A stretch of 64,000 nt of DNA, from positions 62,001 to 126,000 of the forward strand of contig NZ_QDKM01000004.1 of NCBI RefSeq assembly GCF_003076755.1, in the 5' to 3' direction. The notes below the pieces were generated by a model that was not told where the DNA came from, did not search any database, and worked only from the letters and a program-made list of their open reading frames with translations. Made by a program: the position numbers and the translations under genes. This stretch comes from Pararhodobacter oceanensis. Lineage in GTDB: Bacteria; Pseudomonadota; Alphaproteobacteria; Rhodobacterales; Rhodobacteraceae. Numbering within the stretch: the first letter of the stretch is position 1; every line of letters starts with the position of its first letter. This document shows, one piece after another, positions 17,770-26,033 of the stretch.

Positions 17770-19542
17770 GTGAGCCAAGACCAGATCCTGATCTACGCGA
17801 TCCTCGCGCTGACCATCGCGGCGTTCCTATGGGGGAAATACCGCCATGACGTTGTGGCTCTGGGTGCCTTGATGGCCTCTGTGCTGGCCGGATTGGTGCC
17901 CGCCGAGGCGGCGTTCAACGGCTTTGGCCATCCCGCGGTGGTCACGGTGGCGGCGGTTCTGGTGCTCAGCCGCGCGCTTCAGCGGACCGGCGCGGTGGAT
18001 GCTTTGGCGCGCAGGGTTCTGCCGGCGAAGGCGGGGCGGTTGGTGGCCGTCTCGGCGCTGATGGGGCTGGGCGCGTTTCTCTCGGCCTTTATGAACAACG
18101 TTGGCGCGATGGCGCTCCTGATGCCGCTGGCGATCCAATTGTCGGCGCGGCTGGGTCTGGCGCCGGGGCAGGTGCTGATGCCGCTGGCCTTCGGGACGAT
18201 CCTGGGCGGGATGACCACGCTGGTCGGGACGCCGCCCAATCTGATCGTCGCGGGGTTTCGCAGCGAGGCTGCGGGCGGGCCGTTTGTGATGTTTGATTAC
18301 GCCTGGATCGGCCTGCCGGTGGCGCTGGCGGGCGGGGCCTTCGTGGCGCTGATCGGCTGGCGGCTGGTGCCGGTGCGGCGCCCGGCGGGGGAGGCGGCGT
18401 TCGAGACCGGCACCTATCTGACCGAGTTTCAGGTGCCCGAGGGGAGCAAGGCGATCGGCATGACCCTGCGCGGGTTCGAGGATAAACTTGACGGTGCCGC
18501 GCTGCAGATCATCGCGCTGGTGCGGGCGGGGGTGCGGATGAACGCGCCCCACGGCGGGCGCAAGATCCGCGAGGGGGACACGTTGTTGGTTGAGGGCGAC
18601 GCGAAGGTGCTGACCGAGACGGCGGCGCAGAATGATGTGGCGCTCGAGGGGCTGGGGCCGCCAGCGGAGGAGGAGCTGGCCGAGGACGATGTGGTGCTGC
18701 GTGAATACGCGGTGCTGCCGGGGTCTGCGCTGATCAACCGCTCGGCGCGGCGATTGCAGCTGCGGTCGCGCTATGGGGTGGCGCTGGTGGCGGTGTCGCG
18801 AGAAGGGAGACGACCCGGAGGGCGGTTGGGGACGATGGCGCTGCGCTCTGGTGATCTGATCTTGCTGCGCGGGGCGGGGTCGGTGCTGGCGCAGCTGGCG
18901 CAGGATATGGGCTGCGTGCCGCTCGATACCGCGCCCTTGTCGGTACCGGACAAGGGGCAGGCGTGGACGGCGGCGGGGATCATGGTGGTCTCGGTGGCGC
19001 TGGCGGCCTTGGGAGTACTGCCCGCCGCTGCCGCCTTCACCCTCGGCGTGCTGGCGACGATGGTGAGCCGGACCCTGCCGCTGCGCGATCTTTACACGGC
19101 GATTGACTGGCCGGTGGTGGTGCTGCTGGCGGCGTTGATCCCGGTGGCGGGGGCGATGCAGGCGACGGGGGCGGCGGATCTGCTGGCGGGGGTGTTGGTC
19201 GGCTGGCTGGCGCAGGGCAATGCGGTGGCGGCGCTGGTGGTGGTTTTGCTGGTCACGATGTTCCTCTCGGATGTGATGAATAACGCGGCGACGGCGGCGG
19301 TAATGGCGCCGATCGCGCTGGGAATCGCGGCGACATTGGGGGTGCAGGCCGACGGGTTTTTGATGGCCGTGGCGATCGGCGCGAGCTGCGCCTTCCTGAC
19401 CCCGATCGGGCACCAGAATAACACGCTGATATTGGGGCCGGGCGGGTTCGGATTTGGCGATTACTGGAAGCTGGGGCTGATCTTGGAGGCGATTATTGTG
19501 GCGATCTCGGTGCCGATGATTCTGCTGGTCTGGCCCCTCTGA
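17770..19542 (+). CDS. SLC13/DASS-type permease with two TrkA-C (RCK_C) domains
   Basis: 590-aa inner-membrane transporter of the divalent anion:Na+ symporter group. Membrane segments cover residues ~5-205, two RCK_C regulatory domains lie at ~210-300 and ~310-390 (REYAVLPGSALINRSARRLQ begins the second), and further membrane segments run to the end. Repeated SLC13 motifs: FMNNVGAMALLMPLA with GTPPNLIVAG, and MNNAATAAVMAPIAL with LTPIGHQNNTLILGPG. GTG 17770 is the start, with CAGGAG 6 bases before it. Substrate could be sulfate, a dicarboxylate or another anion; not decidable here. Confidence 0.9.
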   Translation: MSQDQILIYAILALTIAAFLWGKYRHDVVALGALMASVLAGLVPAEAAFNGFGHPAVVTVAAVLVLSRALQRTGAVDALARRVLPAKAGRLVAVSALMGLGAFLSAFMNNVGAMALLMPLAIQLSARLGLAPGQVLMPLAFGTILGGMTTLVGTPPNLIVAGFRSEAAGGPFVMFDYAWIGLPVALAGGAFVALIGWRLVPVRRPAGEAAFETGTYLTEFQVPEGSKAIGMTLRGFEDKLDGAALQIIALVRAGVRMNAPHGGRKIREGDTLLVEGDAKVLTETAAQNDVALEGLGPPAEEELAEDDVVLREYAVLPGSALINRSARRLQLRSRYGVALVAVSREGRRPGGRLGTMALRSGDLILLRGAGSVLAQLAQDMGCVPLDTAPLSVPDKGQAWTAAGIMVVSVALAALGVLPAAAAFTLGVLATMVSRTLPLRDLYTAIDWPVVVLLAALIPVAGAMQATGAADLLAGVLVGWLAQGNAVAALVVVLLVTMFLSDVMNNAATAAVMAPIALGIAATLGVQADGFLMAVAIGASCAFLTPIGHQNNTLILGPGGFGFGDYWKLGLILEAIIVAISVPMILLVWPL

Positions 19543-19645
19543 GTGGTCTTGTCCCGCGCGTGGGACAGGGTGCGGGACGAGCGATATCAAGGGGTTAGCC
19601 TGCCGCGTTAACCCCGCGGTAGGGTTAATGGCGGGGTCGCCGTAG

Positions 19646-19666
19646 GGTGTGTGCTTTGCACGCACC
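19646..19666. terminator. Hairpin between convergent genes
   Basis: GGTGTGTGC (19646-19654) pairs with GCACGCACC (19658-19666) with one G-T wobble around a 3-base loop. It lies between the SLC13 stop and the stop of the pentapeptide-repeat gene. There is no T-run, so it is at best a weak, possibly bidirectional, transcription end. Confidence 0.4.
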
Positions 19667-19671
19667 GTGGG

Positions 19672-21240
19672 TTAGCGGGTGGTGTGGGAGTGTATAAAAG
19701 TGAAGGGGTCACTACGCCATATTTCGTATTGAATTTTGTAGTCATGCCAAGAAAGCTTCGCAGTGGGCCAGTGTCTTGGCCGTTCGGTGCCTTCTGGTAT
19801 CGTTACGCTGCCATCGCCGAAACACCAAGCGAGGGAGCAGCGATCAACAATGTTTTTTGTGAGTTCGCATCGATAGAAAGCCAAACCTTTCTCTCTTTTG
19901 CCCGCATCATTAAAGCGTTCAGGCCACTGATGTTCGAACAAGTTATTGAAACCATCGAAGATGCAGCCTTGCATGTGTGCATTGGAGAAGTCTGCCCCGA
20001 TAACCCAATTCCTAAAACTATAAGGATCTCCACGGAATCTAATTCGAGCATTGTGTAGCTGGGCATATTTGAATTTTGCGTATCTACCATTAAATGATGA
20101 AAATGGCCTATCATCCTCGATAAATGTAAATTCAGATTCGTCCAGAATGGCGTGGGTGAAATTCACCCCTAAGTTCGCACCAGCAAATTTGCTGCCTCTG
20201 GCACTAGCCATTATGGCGCTGGTATCGAGTAAATTTGCGTGTCGAAAATCTGCATTACTCATCATTGCTTTGTCGAAAAGAGAGCCGCGAAAATTTACAT
20301 TACAAAAATTGCCATCGTTCAGGTCTGTTTTTTGCAAGTTTGTGTATGAGAGGTCCAGTTGATAGCCGGTAACACCGATCTCATGTTTGCTTCTCTCAAT
20401 CTTTATTTGTTCCTTGTTTCGGAATTTCAAGACCTTAATAGCAATTGATATGTCAGCCCTTGGCATAGGAATGGCACTGGCCCATGACCTAAGTTCATTC
20501 GATGCTTTTGAATCGGAACTAGGGGGTATGTTACGATCCCACTGATGGTTAAGAACCTCTGTTTCGGATGATGCGCGGGAATTGTTGCGAATATAGGCGC
20601 AGAGGATCTCCATCACTCGCACATGGTCACGGCCTTTGTCGTGACTGGTGCTGTCTTGGGCGATGCGCTCGAGTGACAGGATTGCACCGATACGGACTTC
20701 GAGGTTTGGGACTGTCTCGGTAAAAACCTGCCATTCTCCATAATGGAAGTCGTGTTCTTTACCAACTATCCGTTTAACTCTATCAGTGTTTAGGTTGATC
20801 CGCTGCAAGCGATCAACATAGTCATTTTCGTAATAATCGCGCTCTTCAGGTGGTAATGCCGGATGCGTAATGTTTCTTGCTACATATGAAATGGTTTTCT
20901 CCGCCCCCAGCATCTCGACCGCCTTGTTGATGCGGTCGGTCATATGGCCTTCTTTCTGGTAGCGGACGGTGGTGTTTTTCAACACCGTGCCCCAGATCAG
21001 AAACGGCGCGCCGAGGAGGGCGGCGATGAGGCCGCCTATACCCAAAGTAACTTCGCTATCGCCGAAGGCTGCTTTGACAATGACGATAAAGGTCGCTGCG
21101 AGGGCGAGGGCAAATAGAACAAAGAATATGAGCGCGATAATTGGGCCGAGAAGGCGAGCGACGCGCCAGTTCGGGGCATCGGTGATCCCCAGCCAGTCGA
21201 GCAGGTCTTTGGGTGGCTTTTGGTCGGGTGTCTCGGGCAT
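19672..21240 (-). CDS. Membrane-anchored pentapeptide-repeat protein, mosaic and AT-rich
   Basis: 522 aa. The N-terminus is cytoplasmic, then two membrane segments at about 29-56 and 65-86, then a conserved-looking cytoplasmic block (YQKEGHMTDRINKAVEMLGA), a second block (NLEVRIGAILSLERIAQDS, then RVMEILCAYIRNN), and pentapeptide-like A(D/N)LxX repeats at about 295-375 (LSYTNLQKTDLNDGNFCNVN, NADFRHANLLDTSA, GSKFAGANLGVNF). The last ~100 residues are unrecognised. Base composition changes inside the gene: the first ~110 codons are GC-rich like the chromosome while much of the rest is AT-rich (one line near 20041 is ~35% GC), with a less AT-rich patch over the NLEVRIGA block. This points to recombination or transfer of the C-terminal part. 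Function unknown. Confidence 0.82.
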   Translation of the reverse strand: MPETPDQKPPKDLLDWLGITDAPNWRVARLLGPIIALIFFVLFALALAATFIVIVKAAFGDSEVTLGIGGLIAALLGAPFLIWGTVLKNTTVRYQKEGHMTDRINKAVEMLGAEKTISYVARNITHPALPPEERDYYENDYVDRLQRINLNTDRVKRIVGKEHDFHYGEWQVFTETVPNLEVRIGAILSLERIAQDSTSHDKGRDHVRVMEILCAYIRNNSRASSETEVLNHQWDRNIPPSSDSKASNELRSWASAIPMPRADISIAIKVLKFRNKEQIKIERSKHEIGVTGYQLDLSYTNLQKTDLNDGNFCNVNFRGSLFDKAMMSNADFRHANLLDTSAIMASARGSKFAGANLGVNFTHAILDESEFTFIEDDRPFSSFNGRYAKFKYAQLHNARIRFRGDPYSFRNWVIGADFSNAHMQGCIFDGFNNLFEHQWPERFNDAGKREKGLAFYRCELTKNIVDRCSLAWCFGDGSVTIPEGTERPRHWPTAKLSWHDYKIQYEIWRSDPFTFIHSHTTR

Positions 21241-21308
21241 CGGATACTCGCGTGTGGGTTGCGGGTATCTTGGCGCAGGTTGTGTGGGTTGGGAAGGGTT
21301 TCTGTTTC

Positions 21309-21400
21309 GCCCGGTTGAAAACCGGGCAGCCCCCGACCGCCCCCATGGGCGGGGGCTCCTCCCCCGCCCGCGGTCTGGGGCTGCCCTTGGTGATTAGGGG
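21309..21400 (+). repeat. Long-hairpin intergenic repeat, copy 1
   Basis: A leader hairpin GCCCGGTTGAAAACCGGGC (21309-21327) overlaps an outer stem whose arms at 21324-21340 and 21370-21386 match at 16 of 17 positions, ending GCTGCCCTTGGTGATTAGGG. The inner part is a second GC stem. Confidence 0.75.
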
Positions 21401-21445
21401 GCGAGGTTGTGGTTGCTGGTCTAGTTGACAAAAGGATAGCAAACT

Positions 21446-21539
21446 CCGACCGCCCGTCACGCTAGAGGCGTGCTTGCAGCACGACGGCGGGGGCTCCTCC
21501 CCCGCCCGCGGTCGGGGGCTGCCCCTTGTGATTAGGGGG
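21446..21539 (+). repeat. Long-hairpin intergenic repeat, copy 2
   Basis: Arms CCGACCGC (21446-21453) and GCGGTCGG (21508-21515) enclose a second hairpin GTCACGCTAGAGGCGTGC. It ends GGGGCTGCCCCTTGTGATTA like copy 1. The leader hairpin of copies 1 and 3 is missing. Confidence 0.7.
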
Positions 21540-21579
21540 TGGTGTGCAGTGTAGAGCAAGTGACTTCTTGCTTTTGTTT

Positions 21580-21675
21580 GGCCCGGCTGAAAGGCGGGCC
21601 ACGCCCGAACCGACACGTCACGCCGGAGGCGTGCCTTTGGCACGACGGGTCGGGCGTGGCCCTTGGTGATTATGG
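21580..21675 (+). repeat. Long-hairpin intergenic repeat, copy 3
   Basis: Leader hairpin GGCCCGGCTGAAAGGCGGGCC (21 bases from 21580), outer stem GGGCCACGCCCGA (21596-21608) with TCGGGCGTGGCCC (21650-21662), a perfect 13 bp, and inner GTCACGCCGGAGGCGTGC. It ends GGCCCTTGGTGATTATGGG. Confidence 0.75.
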
Positions 21676-21820
21676 GTGACGTTGGTTCAAGGTTGGAAAG
21701 AACGTCCGCGCTGGGTGGCGACGCCACCCCGCCTTTGTCCCCTCCCACCCACGCAGGCGTCTTGTCGGGGCGGGCGCAATCGCCTAGACACGCTCGCAAC
21801 TCCAGTCACAAAGGTTTGCC

Positions 21821-23161
21821 ATGCGCCTGAGCCGTTATTTCCTGCCCGTTCTCAAAGAAAACCCTGCCGAGGCGCAGATTGTCAGCCACCGGCTCATGCT
21901 GCGCGCGGGCATGATCAAACAGCAGACCGCGGGGATTTACTCGTGGTTGCCTCTGGGCTTCAAAGTGCTCAAGCGGATCGAGCAGATCGTGCATGAGGAG
22001 CAAGAGCGCGCCGGCCATATCGCGCTGTTGATGCCGACCCTGCAGCCCGCTGATCTCTGGCGTGAAAGCGGGCGCTATGAGGATTACGGGCAAGAGATGC
22101 TGCGGATCAAGGACCGGCACGGGCGCGATATGCTCTATGGGCCGACCAATGAGGAGATGATCACCGACATCTTCCGCAGCCATGTCGGCAGCTATAAGGA
22201 CCTGCCGTTGACGCTCTATCACGTGCAGTGGAAGTTCCGCGACGAGGTGCGGCCGCGCTTTGGCGTGATGCGCGGGCGTGAGTTTTACATGAAGGACGGC
22301 TATACGTTTGACGTCGATAAAGCCTCGGCGCTGCATGCCTATAACCGCCATATGGTCGCCTATCTGCGCACCTATGAGCGGATGGGGCTGACCGCGATCC
22401 CGATGCGCGCGGATAGCGGCCCGATTGGCGGCGATGACACGCATGAGTTTCTGGTGCTGGCCGAGACCGGCGAGTCCGAGGTCTTCTATGATCAGGCGGT
22501 GACCGAACTGACCTTGGGCGAGCGCGCGGTGGATTTCGACAATCGCGACGAGGTGGCAGCGATCTGTGACGAGTTCACCACGCTCTATGCGCGCACCGAT
22601 GAGACCCATGATGAGGCGCTGTTCAACGCAGTCCCCGAAGACCGCCGCCGGGTCGGGCGCGGTATCGAGGTCGGGCAGATATTCTACTTCGGCACCAAAT
22701 ATTCCGAAGCGATGGGCGCCACCGTGGTGACCCAGGACGGCAACCGCGTGCCGGTCGAGATGGGCAGCCACGGGATCGGGGTCAGCCGTCTGTTGGGCGC
22801 GATCATCGAGGCCTCGCATGACGATAAGGGGATCATCTGGCCCGAGGGCGTGACGCCGTTTCATGCCGGGATCGTCAACCTCAAGCAGGGCGACGCCGAG
22901 GCGGATGCGGCCTGTGAGAGCCTGTATAAGGCGCTGGCGGGTGCCGGGCTGGAGGCGCTCTATGATGACCGCAGCGAGCGCGCGGGGGCGAAATTCGCCA
23001 CTATGGATCTGATCGGGCTGCCCTGGCGGATCACTGTCGGGCCGCGCGGGCTGGCCAAGGGCGTGGTCGAGCTGACCTCGCGGCGCTCGGGCGAGAGCGT
23101 CGAGATGAGCCCCGAGGCGGCGGTGGCGCGGCTGGTGGAGATCTACGCCCAACACCGGTGA
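21821..23161 (+). CDS. proS: Prolyl-tRNA synthetase (short alphaproteobacterial form)
   Basis: Charges tRNA-Pro; cytosolic class II synthetase. 446 aa, the length of the alphaproteobacterial form without the ~180-residue editing insertion of E. coli ProS. Landmarks: [30 protein letters not shown], motif 2 [20 protein letters not shown], motif 3 [16 protein letters not shown] and a C-terminal anticodon-binding domain. It stands alone between two repeat-rich spacers, with a terminator 25 bases after the stop. Confidence 0.97.
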   Translation: MRLSRYFLPVLKENPAEAQIVSHRLMLRAGMIKQQTAGIYSWLPLGFKVLKRIEQIVHEEQERAGHIALLMPTLQPADLWRESGRYEDYGQEMLRIKDRHGRDMLYGPTNEEMITDIFRSHVGSYKDLPLTLYHVQWKFRDEVRPRFGVMRGREFYMKDGYTFDVDKASALHAYNRHMVAYLRTYERMGLTAIPMRADSGPIGGDDTHEFLVLAETGESEVFYDQAVTELTLGERAVDFDNRDEVAAICDEFTTLYARTDETHDEALFNAVPEDRRRVGRGIEVGQIFYFGTKYSEAMGATVVTQDGNRVPVEMGSHGIGVSRLLGAIIEASHDDKGIIWPEGVTPFHAGIVNLKQGDAEADAACESLYKALAGAGLEALYDDRSERAGAKFATMDLIGLPWRITVGPRGLAKGVVELTSRRSGESVEMSPEAAVARLVEIYAQHR

Positions 23162-23184
23162 TGGCGGTGTGAATTGTGGGATTG

Positions 23185-23216
23185 GGGCGCGGTCTGTTTG
23201 GGCCGCGCCCTTTTTT
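23185..23216 (+). terminator. Rho-independent terminator of proS
   Basis: GGGCGCGG (23185-23192) pairs with CCGCGCCC (23203-23210), followed by six T (23211-23216), starting 24 bases after the proS stop. Confidence 0.9.
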
Positions 23217-23273
23217 ATGTGTGAATGCTGAGTGTGCGAAGTTGGGTGCGTTGCGCTTGGCATGGAGCGTGAA

Positions 23274-23424
23274 GGGACGCGCCCGACCCTGGGTGGGCGC
23301 ATGTCGGCTGCCTATGACGCGGTGCGCCTGAAAGTATTCATGTCGGTTGCGCAGCGAAGGACATCACCAATGCGCCCTCCCGGGGGGAGGGTAGGGCGCG
23401 GCCCGGCTTTCATCCGGGCCTGAC
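23274..23424 (-). repeat. Long-hairpin intergenic repeat, copy 4 (reverse orientation)
   Basis: Arms at 23274-23290 and 23388-23404 pair at 15 of 17 positions and an inner pair at 23291-23302 with 23370-23381 at 11 of 12. The leader hairpin GGCCCGGCTTTCATCCGGGCC (21 bases from 23400) is the reverse complement form of the leader in copies 1 and 3. The ~67-base loop carries ATGTCGG twice. Confidence 0.7.
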
Positions 23425-23461
23425 AGAAGGCAGATGGTGTGTCTGTGATGGGGCGCGGGTC

Positions 23462-23522
23462 TAGGGGGCTTTGCCCCCTCGCGCTGTGCGCTCACCCCCA
23501 GGATATTTTTGGACAGATGACG
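23462..23522 (+). repeat. Rhodobacterales-type intergenic repeat, copy B
   Basis: GGGGGCTTTGCCCCC hairpin, then the tail CCCCCAGGATATTTTTGGAC followed by AGATGACG. It lies between proS and the folate cyclo-ligase gene and codes for nothing visible. Confidence 0.6.
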
Positions 23523-23557
23523 GGGTAAGGGCCGGGGATCTGTGAACGGTAGGAGGG

Positions 23558-24265
23558 TTAGGTTGGCGGGGATTGGGGGCCGGATGGGGTGAGGATGAGG
23601 TCGAGGGGGATGTCGTGGGGTTGTGGGTAGATGGTGGTGAGACGCGCAGTATCCACGCCGATGCCGATGCCGAAGGGGCGGGGCGTCAGGGCGGCGAGGG
23701 TGCGGTCGAAATAGCCGCCGCCATAGCCCAGCCGGTAGCCATCAGCGGACCAGCCGACCAAGGGAGCGAGGGCGATCTCGGGGGTGAGTTCGGGGGCGTC
23801 GGGGGGCGGCACGGGGATGTTCCAGTCGCCGCGCTGCATCTTGGTTGCGGGGGTCCAGAGGCGGAAGATTAGCGGCGCGGCTTTGGTCTCGACAATCGGC
23901 AGCGCGATGATCACCCCGGCGGCGTGCAATTCGGCCATCAGGGGGCGCAGGTCGGGCTCGCCCTTTATCGGCCAATAGGCGGAGAACACGCGGCCCTTGG
24001 CACCGTCGAAACGTTCATCGAGCAGGGTCCGCAGATGCGCGGAGATGGCGGCGCCATTGGCGTGTCGCTCGGCCACCGAGCCCTCGGCACGGGCGTCGCG
24101 CAGACGCTTGCGCTCGGACCGGCGCCAGCGGGCGACATCGTTGGCTTGCTGTGGATCGACGGCGGCGGGCGCATGTGGATCAAAGTAATCCGCTGCGATA
24201 TCAGCGGCATAGCAGGGCGGCGAGGAAAACCCGCTTTGGCATTTATAGCTGTCGGGATCGCTCAT
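23558..24265 (-). CDS. 5-formyltetrahydrofolate cyclo-ligase
   Basis: Converts 5-formyl-THF to 5,10-methenyl-THF with ATP, feeding C1-folate metabolism. 235 aa. The core (residues ~45-230) has RRSERKRLRDARA, FSAYWPIKGEPDLRPLM and the C-terminal signature LGYGGGYFDRTLA. An extra N-terminal ~40 residues (CQSGFSSPPCYAADIAADYF) precede the core, a pattern I associate with alphaproteobacterial members. Its start overlaps the stop of the upstream DUF488 gene (ATGA). Confidence 0.9.
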   Translation of the reverse strand: MSDPDSYKCQSGFSSPPCYAADIAADYFDPHAPAAVDPQQANDVARWRRSERKRLRDARAEGSVAERHANGAAISAHLRTLLDERFDGAKGRVFSAYWPIKGEPDLRPLMAELHAAGVIIALPIVETKAAPLIFRLWTPATKMQRGDWNIPVPPPDAPELTPEIALAPLVGWSADGYRLGYGGGYFDRTLAALTPRPFGIGIGVDTARLTTIYPQPHDIPLDLILTPSGPQSPPT

Positions 24266-24708
24266 ATCGGGGCCTCTGGCTGGGGTTTGCTCGCGCTTGC
24301 ATCGGGCTTACCGCGGGTCTGCGCCATATAGTCTTGCAGATAGTCGCGCAGCACAATTGCGTGGTTTTGCGCTTCGTCTTTCGCGCCGTAGACCAGCGTG
24401 ACGATCCCGTCCTGGGCAAATCCGGCGAGTTGGCGCAGAAGCGCGTCTTTGCCGGATAATTCCTGCCGGTAGCGCTGTTGAAACTCGGGCCAAGTCAGAT
24501 CACCGGCGTGCACTTGCCGGCGCAGATCCGTGCTCGGCGCGATCTCTTTCATCCATAGATGCAGCCGCAGGCGTTCCTTGGCGATACCGCGCGGCCAAAG
24601 CCGGTCGACGAGCACGCGGGTGCCATCCGAGACCCGCACCGCGCGATAGGCGCGTTTGAGCCGGATGCGCGCCTCGGGCGCATCGGGGATCTTGGGGATT
24701 TCAGGCAT
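24262..24708 (-). CDS. DUF488 family protein (YeaO-like)
   Basis: 148 aa from ATG 24708. Signature stretch VSDGTRVLVDRLWPRGIAKE then LHLWMKEIAPSTDLRR, WPEFQQRYRQEL and LVYGAKDEAQNHAIVL, typical of the DUF488/YeaO family. No known reaction. It is co-translated with the folate cyclo-ligase downstream by a 4-base overlap. An in-frame TTG at 24723 could start it earlier, but the ATG is preferred. Confidence 0.82.
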   Translation of the reverse strand: MPEIPKIPDAPEARIRLKRAYRAVRVSDGTRVLVDRLWPRGIAKERLRLHLWMKEIAPSTDLRRQVHAGDLTWPEFQQRYRQELSGKDALLRQLAGFAQDGIVTLVYGAKDEAQNHAIVLRDYLQDYMAQTRGKPDASASKPQPEAPI

Positions 24709-24772
24709 CAAAGCGGGCTGCAAATCGGGCGTGTTGCATTGGCGTTGCCTCGGGGTTTTGGCTTGATTTCAG

Positions 24773-24856
24773 CAATACATCCGCTAATAAGTATTGTAAA
24801 TACCATTTAAGGCCAGTCAAAACCTAAGACCGGTCAGCATTTAAGGCTGGTCAAAA
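24773..24856 (+). promoter_or_regulatory. Regulatory region of the Rrf2-HTHP operon with dyads and direct repeats
   Basis: This AT-rich stretch contains CAATAC N12 GTATTG (24773-24796), a GTATTGTAAATAC dyad (24791-24803), and two 19-base direct repeats, CATTTAAGGCCAGTCAAAA (24804-24822) and CATTTAAGGCTGGTCAAAA (24838-24856), 34 bases apart. The second ends 20 bases before the regulator's ATG. Probable operators for the Rrf2 protein and its promoter. Confidence 0.55.
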
Positions 24857-24876
24857 TCCGGCCATTCAGAGGCGCT

Positions 24877-25293
24877 ATGCGACTGACCAGTTTCACCGAT
24901 TACGGATTGCGCATGTTGATGCGGATGGCCAGCGCACCCGGACGCGGGTTTTCCACCGCAGAGCTGGCCGAGGAGCTGGCACTCTCGCGGCATCACCTGA
25001 GCAAAATCATGCAGCATTTGGCACGCAGCGGCATTGTCGAAACGCGGCGCGGTTCTGGCGGCGGGGCAGTCCTGCAACGCGATCCGGCGCAGATACGCCT
25101 TGGCGATCTGGTGCGGATTCTTGAGCAGGATCAAGCGCTTGTCGAATGCGGCGCGGCGGATGGCGGGGCTTGTAGCCTGCGTGGACGCTGTCGGTTGAAG
25201 GCGCGGCTTTATCATGCCGAGGCGCAGTTTCTGGAAGACCTGAACCGCTCGACATTGGCCGATATTGCGCTGGAGGCGCCGGTGGCGGCCTGA
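24877..25293 (+). CDS. Rrf2-family regulator, NsrR-like with three Cys
   Basis: 138-aa winged-helix regulator. The N-terminus MRLTSFTDYGLRMLMRMA and recognition region SRHHLSKIMQHLARSG are typical of NsrR. Cys91, Cys99 and Cys105 (VECG...GACS...GRCRLK) give the three-Cys pattern of NsrR/IscR proteins that bind an NO-sensitive Fe-S cluster. It heads a run with a heme protein and DUF6522, which it likely controls together with itself through the repeats upstream. NO sensing is an inference from the family. Confidence 0.87.
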   Translation: MRLTSFTDYGLRMLMRMASAPGRGFSTAELAEELALSRHHLSKIMQHLARSGIVETRRGSGGGAVLQRDPAQIRLGDLVRILEQDQALVECGAADGGACSLRGRCRLKARLYHAEAQFLEDLNRSTLADIALEAPVAA

Positions 25294-25360
25294 TGCGGTG
25301 GCCTGGGGTCATGGGCCGTGTTTTGCGGCATTTACGATTTATCAACCCGAGGAGTGGATT

Positions 25361-25588
25361 ATGACAAGCTGGTTACCATCGCTGATCACCGAGACCCCCG
25401 AAGCGGGCTATGAACTGGCGGTCAAACTCTCGCGGCTGGCGGTAAAACTGACCCAGCCGGACGCGGAGATGCGCGAACAATTGCGGCCGGATTACGCCGA
25501 AGATGCGGATTCGCTGATCGCTGTTAGCCAGGTGGTGGCGACGCATTTCGCCACGGTGGCGGCGGCAAATAACTATTGGCGCGGCTGA
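25361..25588 (+). CDS. Hexameric tyrosine-coordinated heme protein (HTHP)
   Basis: 75 aa, the size of HTHP described from Ruegeria (Silicibacter) pomeroyi, a six-subunit ring with heme ligated by Tyr and with peroxidase/catalase activity in vitro. Features shared with it: WLPSLIT near the start, ELAVKLSRLAVKLTQPDAEM, Tyr45 in RPDYAEDAD as the expected heme ligand, and VVATHFATVAAANNYW at the end. No signal peptide, so cytosolic. AGGAG sits 7 bases before ATG 25361. It lies 67 bases after the NsrR-like gene and shares a TGATG stop/start with the next gene. Confidence 0.88.
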   Translation: MTSWLPSLITETPEAGYELAVKLSRLAVKLTQPDAEMREQLRPDYAEDADSLIAVSQVVATHFATVAAANNYWRG

Positions 25589-25839
25589 TGGGCGCGGTGG
25601 AGGTCACCGAGGCGGGCGTCGTGGTCGATGCGGCGCTTTTGGTAAAGGCGTTCAGACTGGAGGAGGCGGCGATCAAGGCGCGGATGCGCGACGGGCGGAT
25701 CACTTCGGTCAGCGAACGCGGCGAGGGTGCGGATGCGGGGCGCTCGCGGGTGACATTTTACCACGCGGGGCGCGCGCTGCGGCTGACACTGGATGCGCAG
25801 GGGGAGATCCTGGGCAAGGCGACATTTCCGGCGCGGTGA
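25588..25839 (+). CDS. DUF6522 family protein
   Basis: 83 aa, starting at the ATG that overlaps the HTHP stop by one base (TGATG), so coupled to it. The pattern VVDAALLVKAFRLEEAAIKA, RMRDGRITSVSERGEGADAG, RSRVTFYHAGRALRLTLDA fits DUF6522, small proteins that I recall occurring near nitric-oxide and respiration genes. Function unknown. Being behind an NsrR-like regulator supports a nitrosative-stress link. Confidence 0.78.
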   Translation: MGAVEVTEAGVVVDAALLVKAFRLEEAAIKARMRDGRITSVSERGEGADAGRSRVTFYHAGRALRLTLDAQGEILGKATFPAR

Positions 25840-26033
25840 GCCCGGGCGAAGACGGACGCCTTGCGGCTGATGCGGGCGCCCGGTTTGGATGGCCGGAACT
25901 GGATATTTGAGGCATAAAGTTGCGGGCATGTGCAGTGAGCTGGCGCTTGCCTGTCGCTTGCGGTTGTGGCGGTGCGCCGGGCGCGTTAGGAGATTTAGAC
26001 GCCTGAATCTGGCGCTGAACCGCGAGTGCATCC

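Larger units (their letters stand above)
21241..21820. other. Intergenic region of 580 bp filled with hairpin repeats
   Basis: No gene is supported here. The region holds three related long-hairpin repeats (21309-21400, 21446-21539, 21580-21675), a small hairpin AGCAAG/CTTGCT followed by TTTTG at 21555-21578, and the proS promoter region at the right. Open frames through it are translations of the repeats. Confidence 0.7.

Noticed and set aside
17827-19665. 612-aa open frame on the - strand opposite the SLC13 permease
   Set aside because: Arg/His/Gln-rich mirror of a well-defined membrane protein; no RBS or domain.
21309-21675. Three spaced repeats considered as a CRISPR array
   Set aside because: Units are ~92-96 bp hairpins with diverged sequence and unequal spacing; no cas genes and no short identical repeats.
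23226-23423. 63-aa frame starting in the spacer after proS
   Set aside because: It runs through the proS-downstream hairpin repeat and has no RBS.
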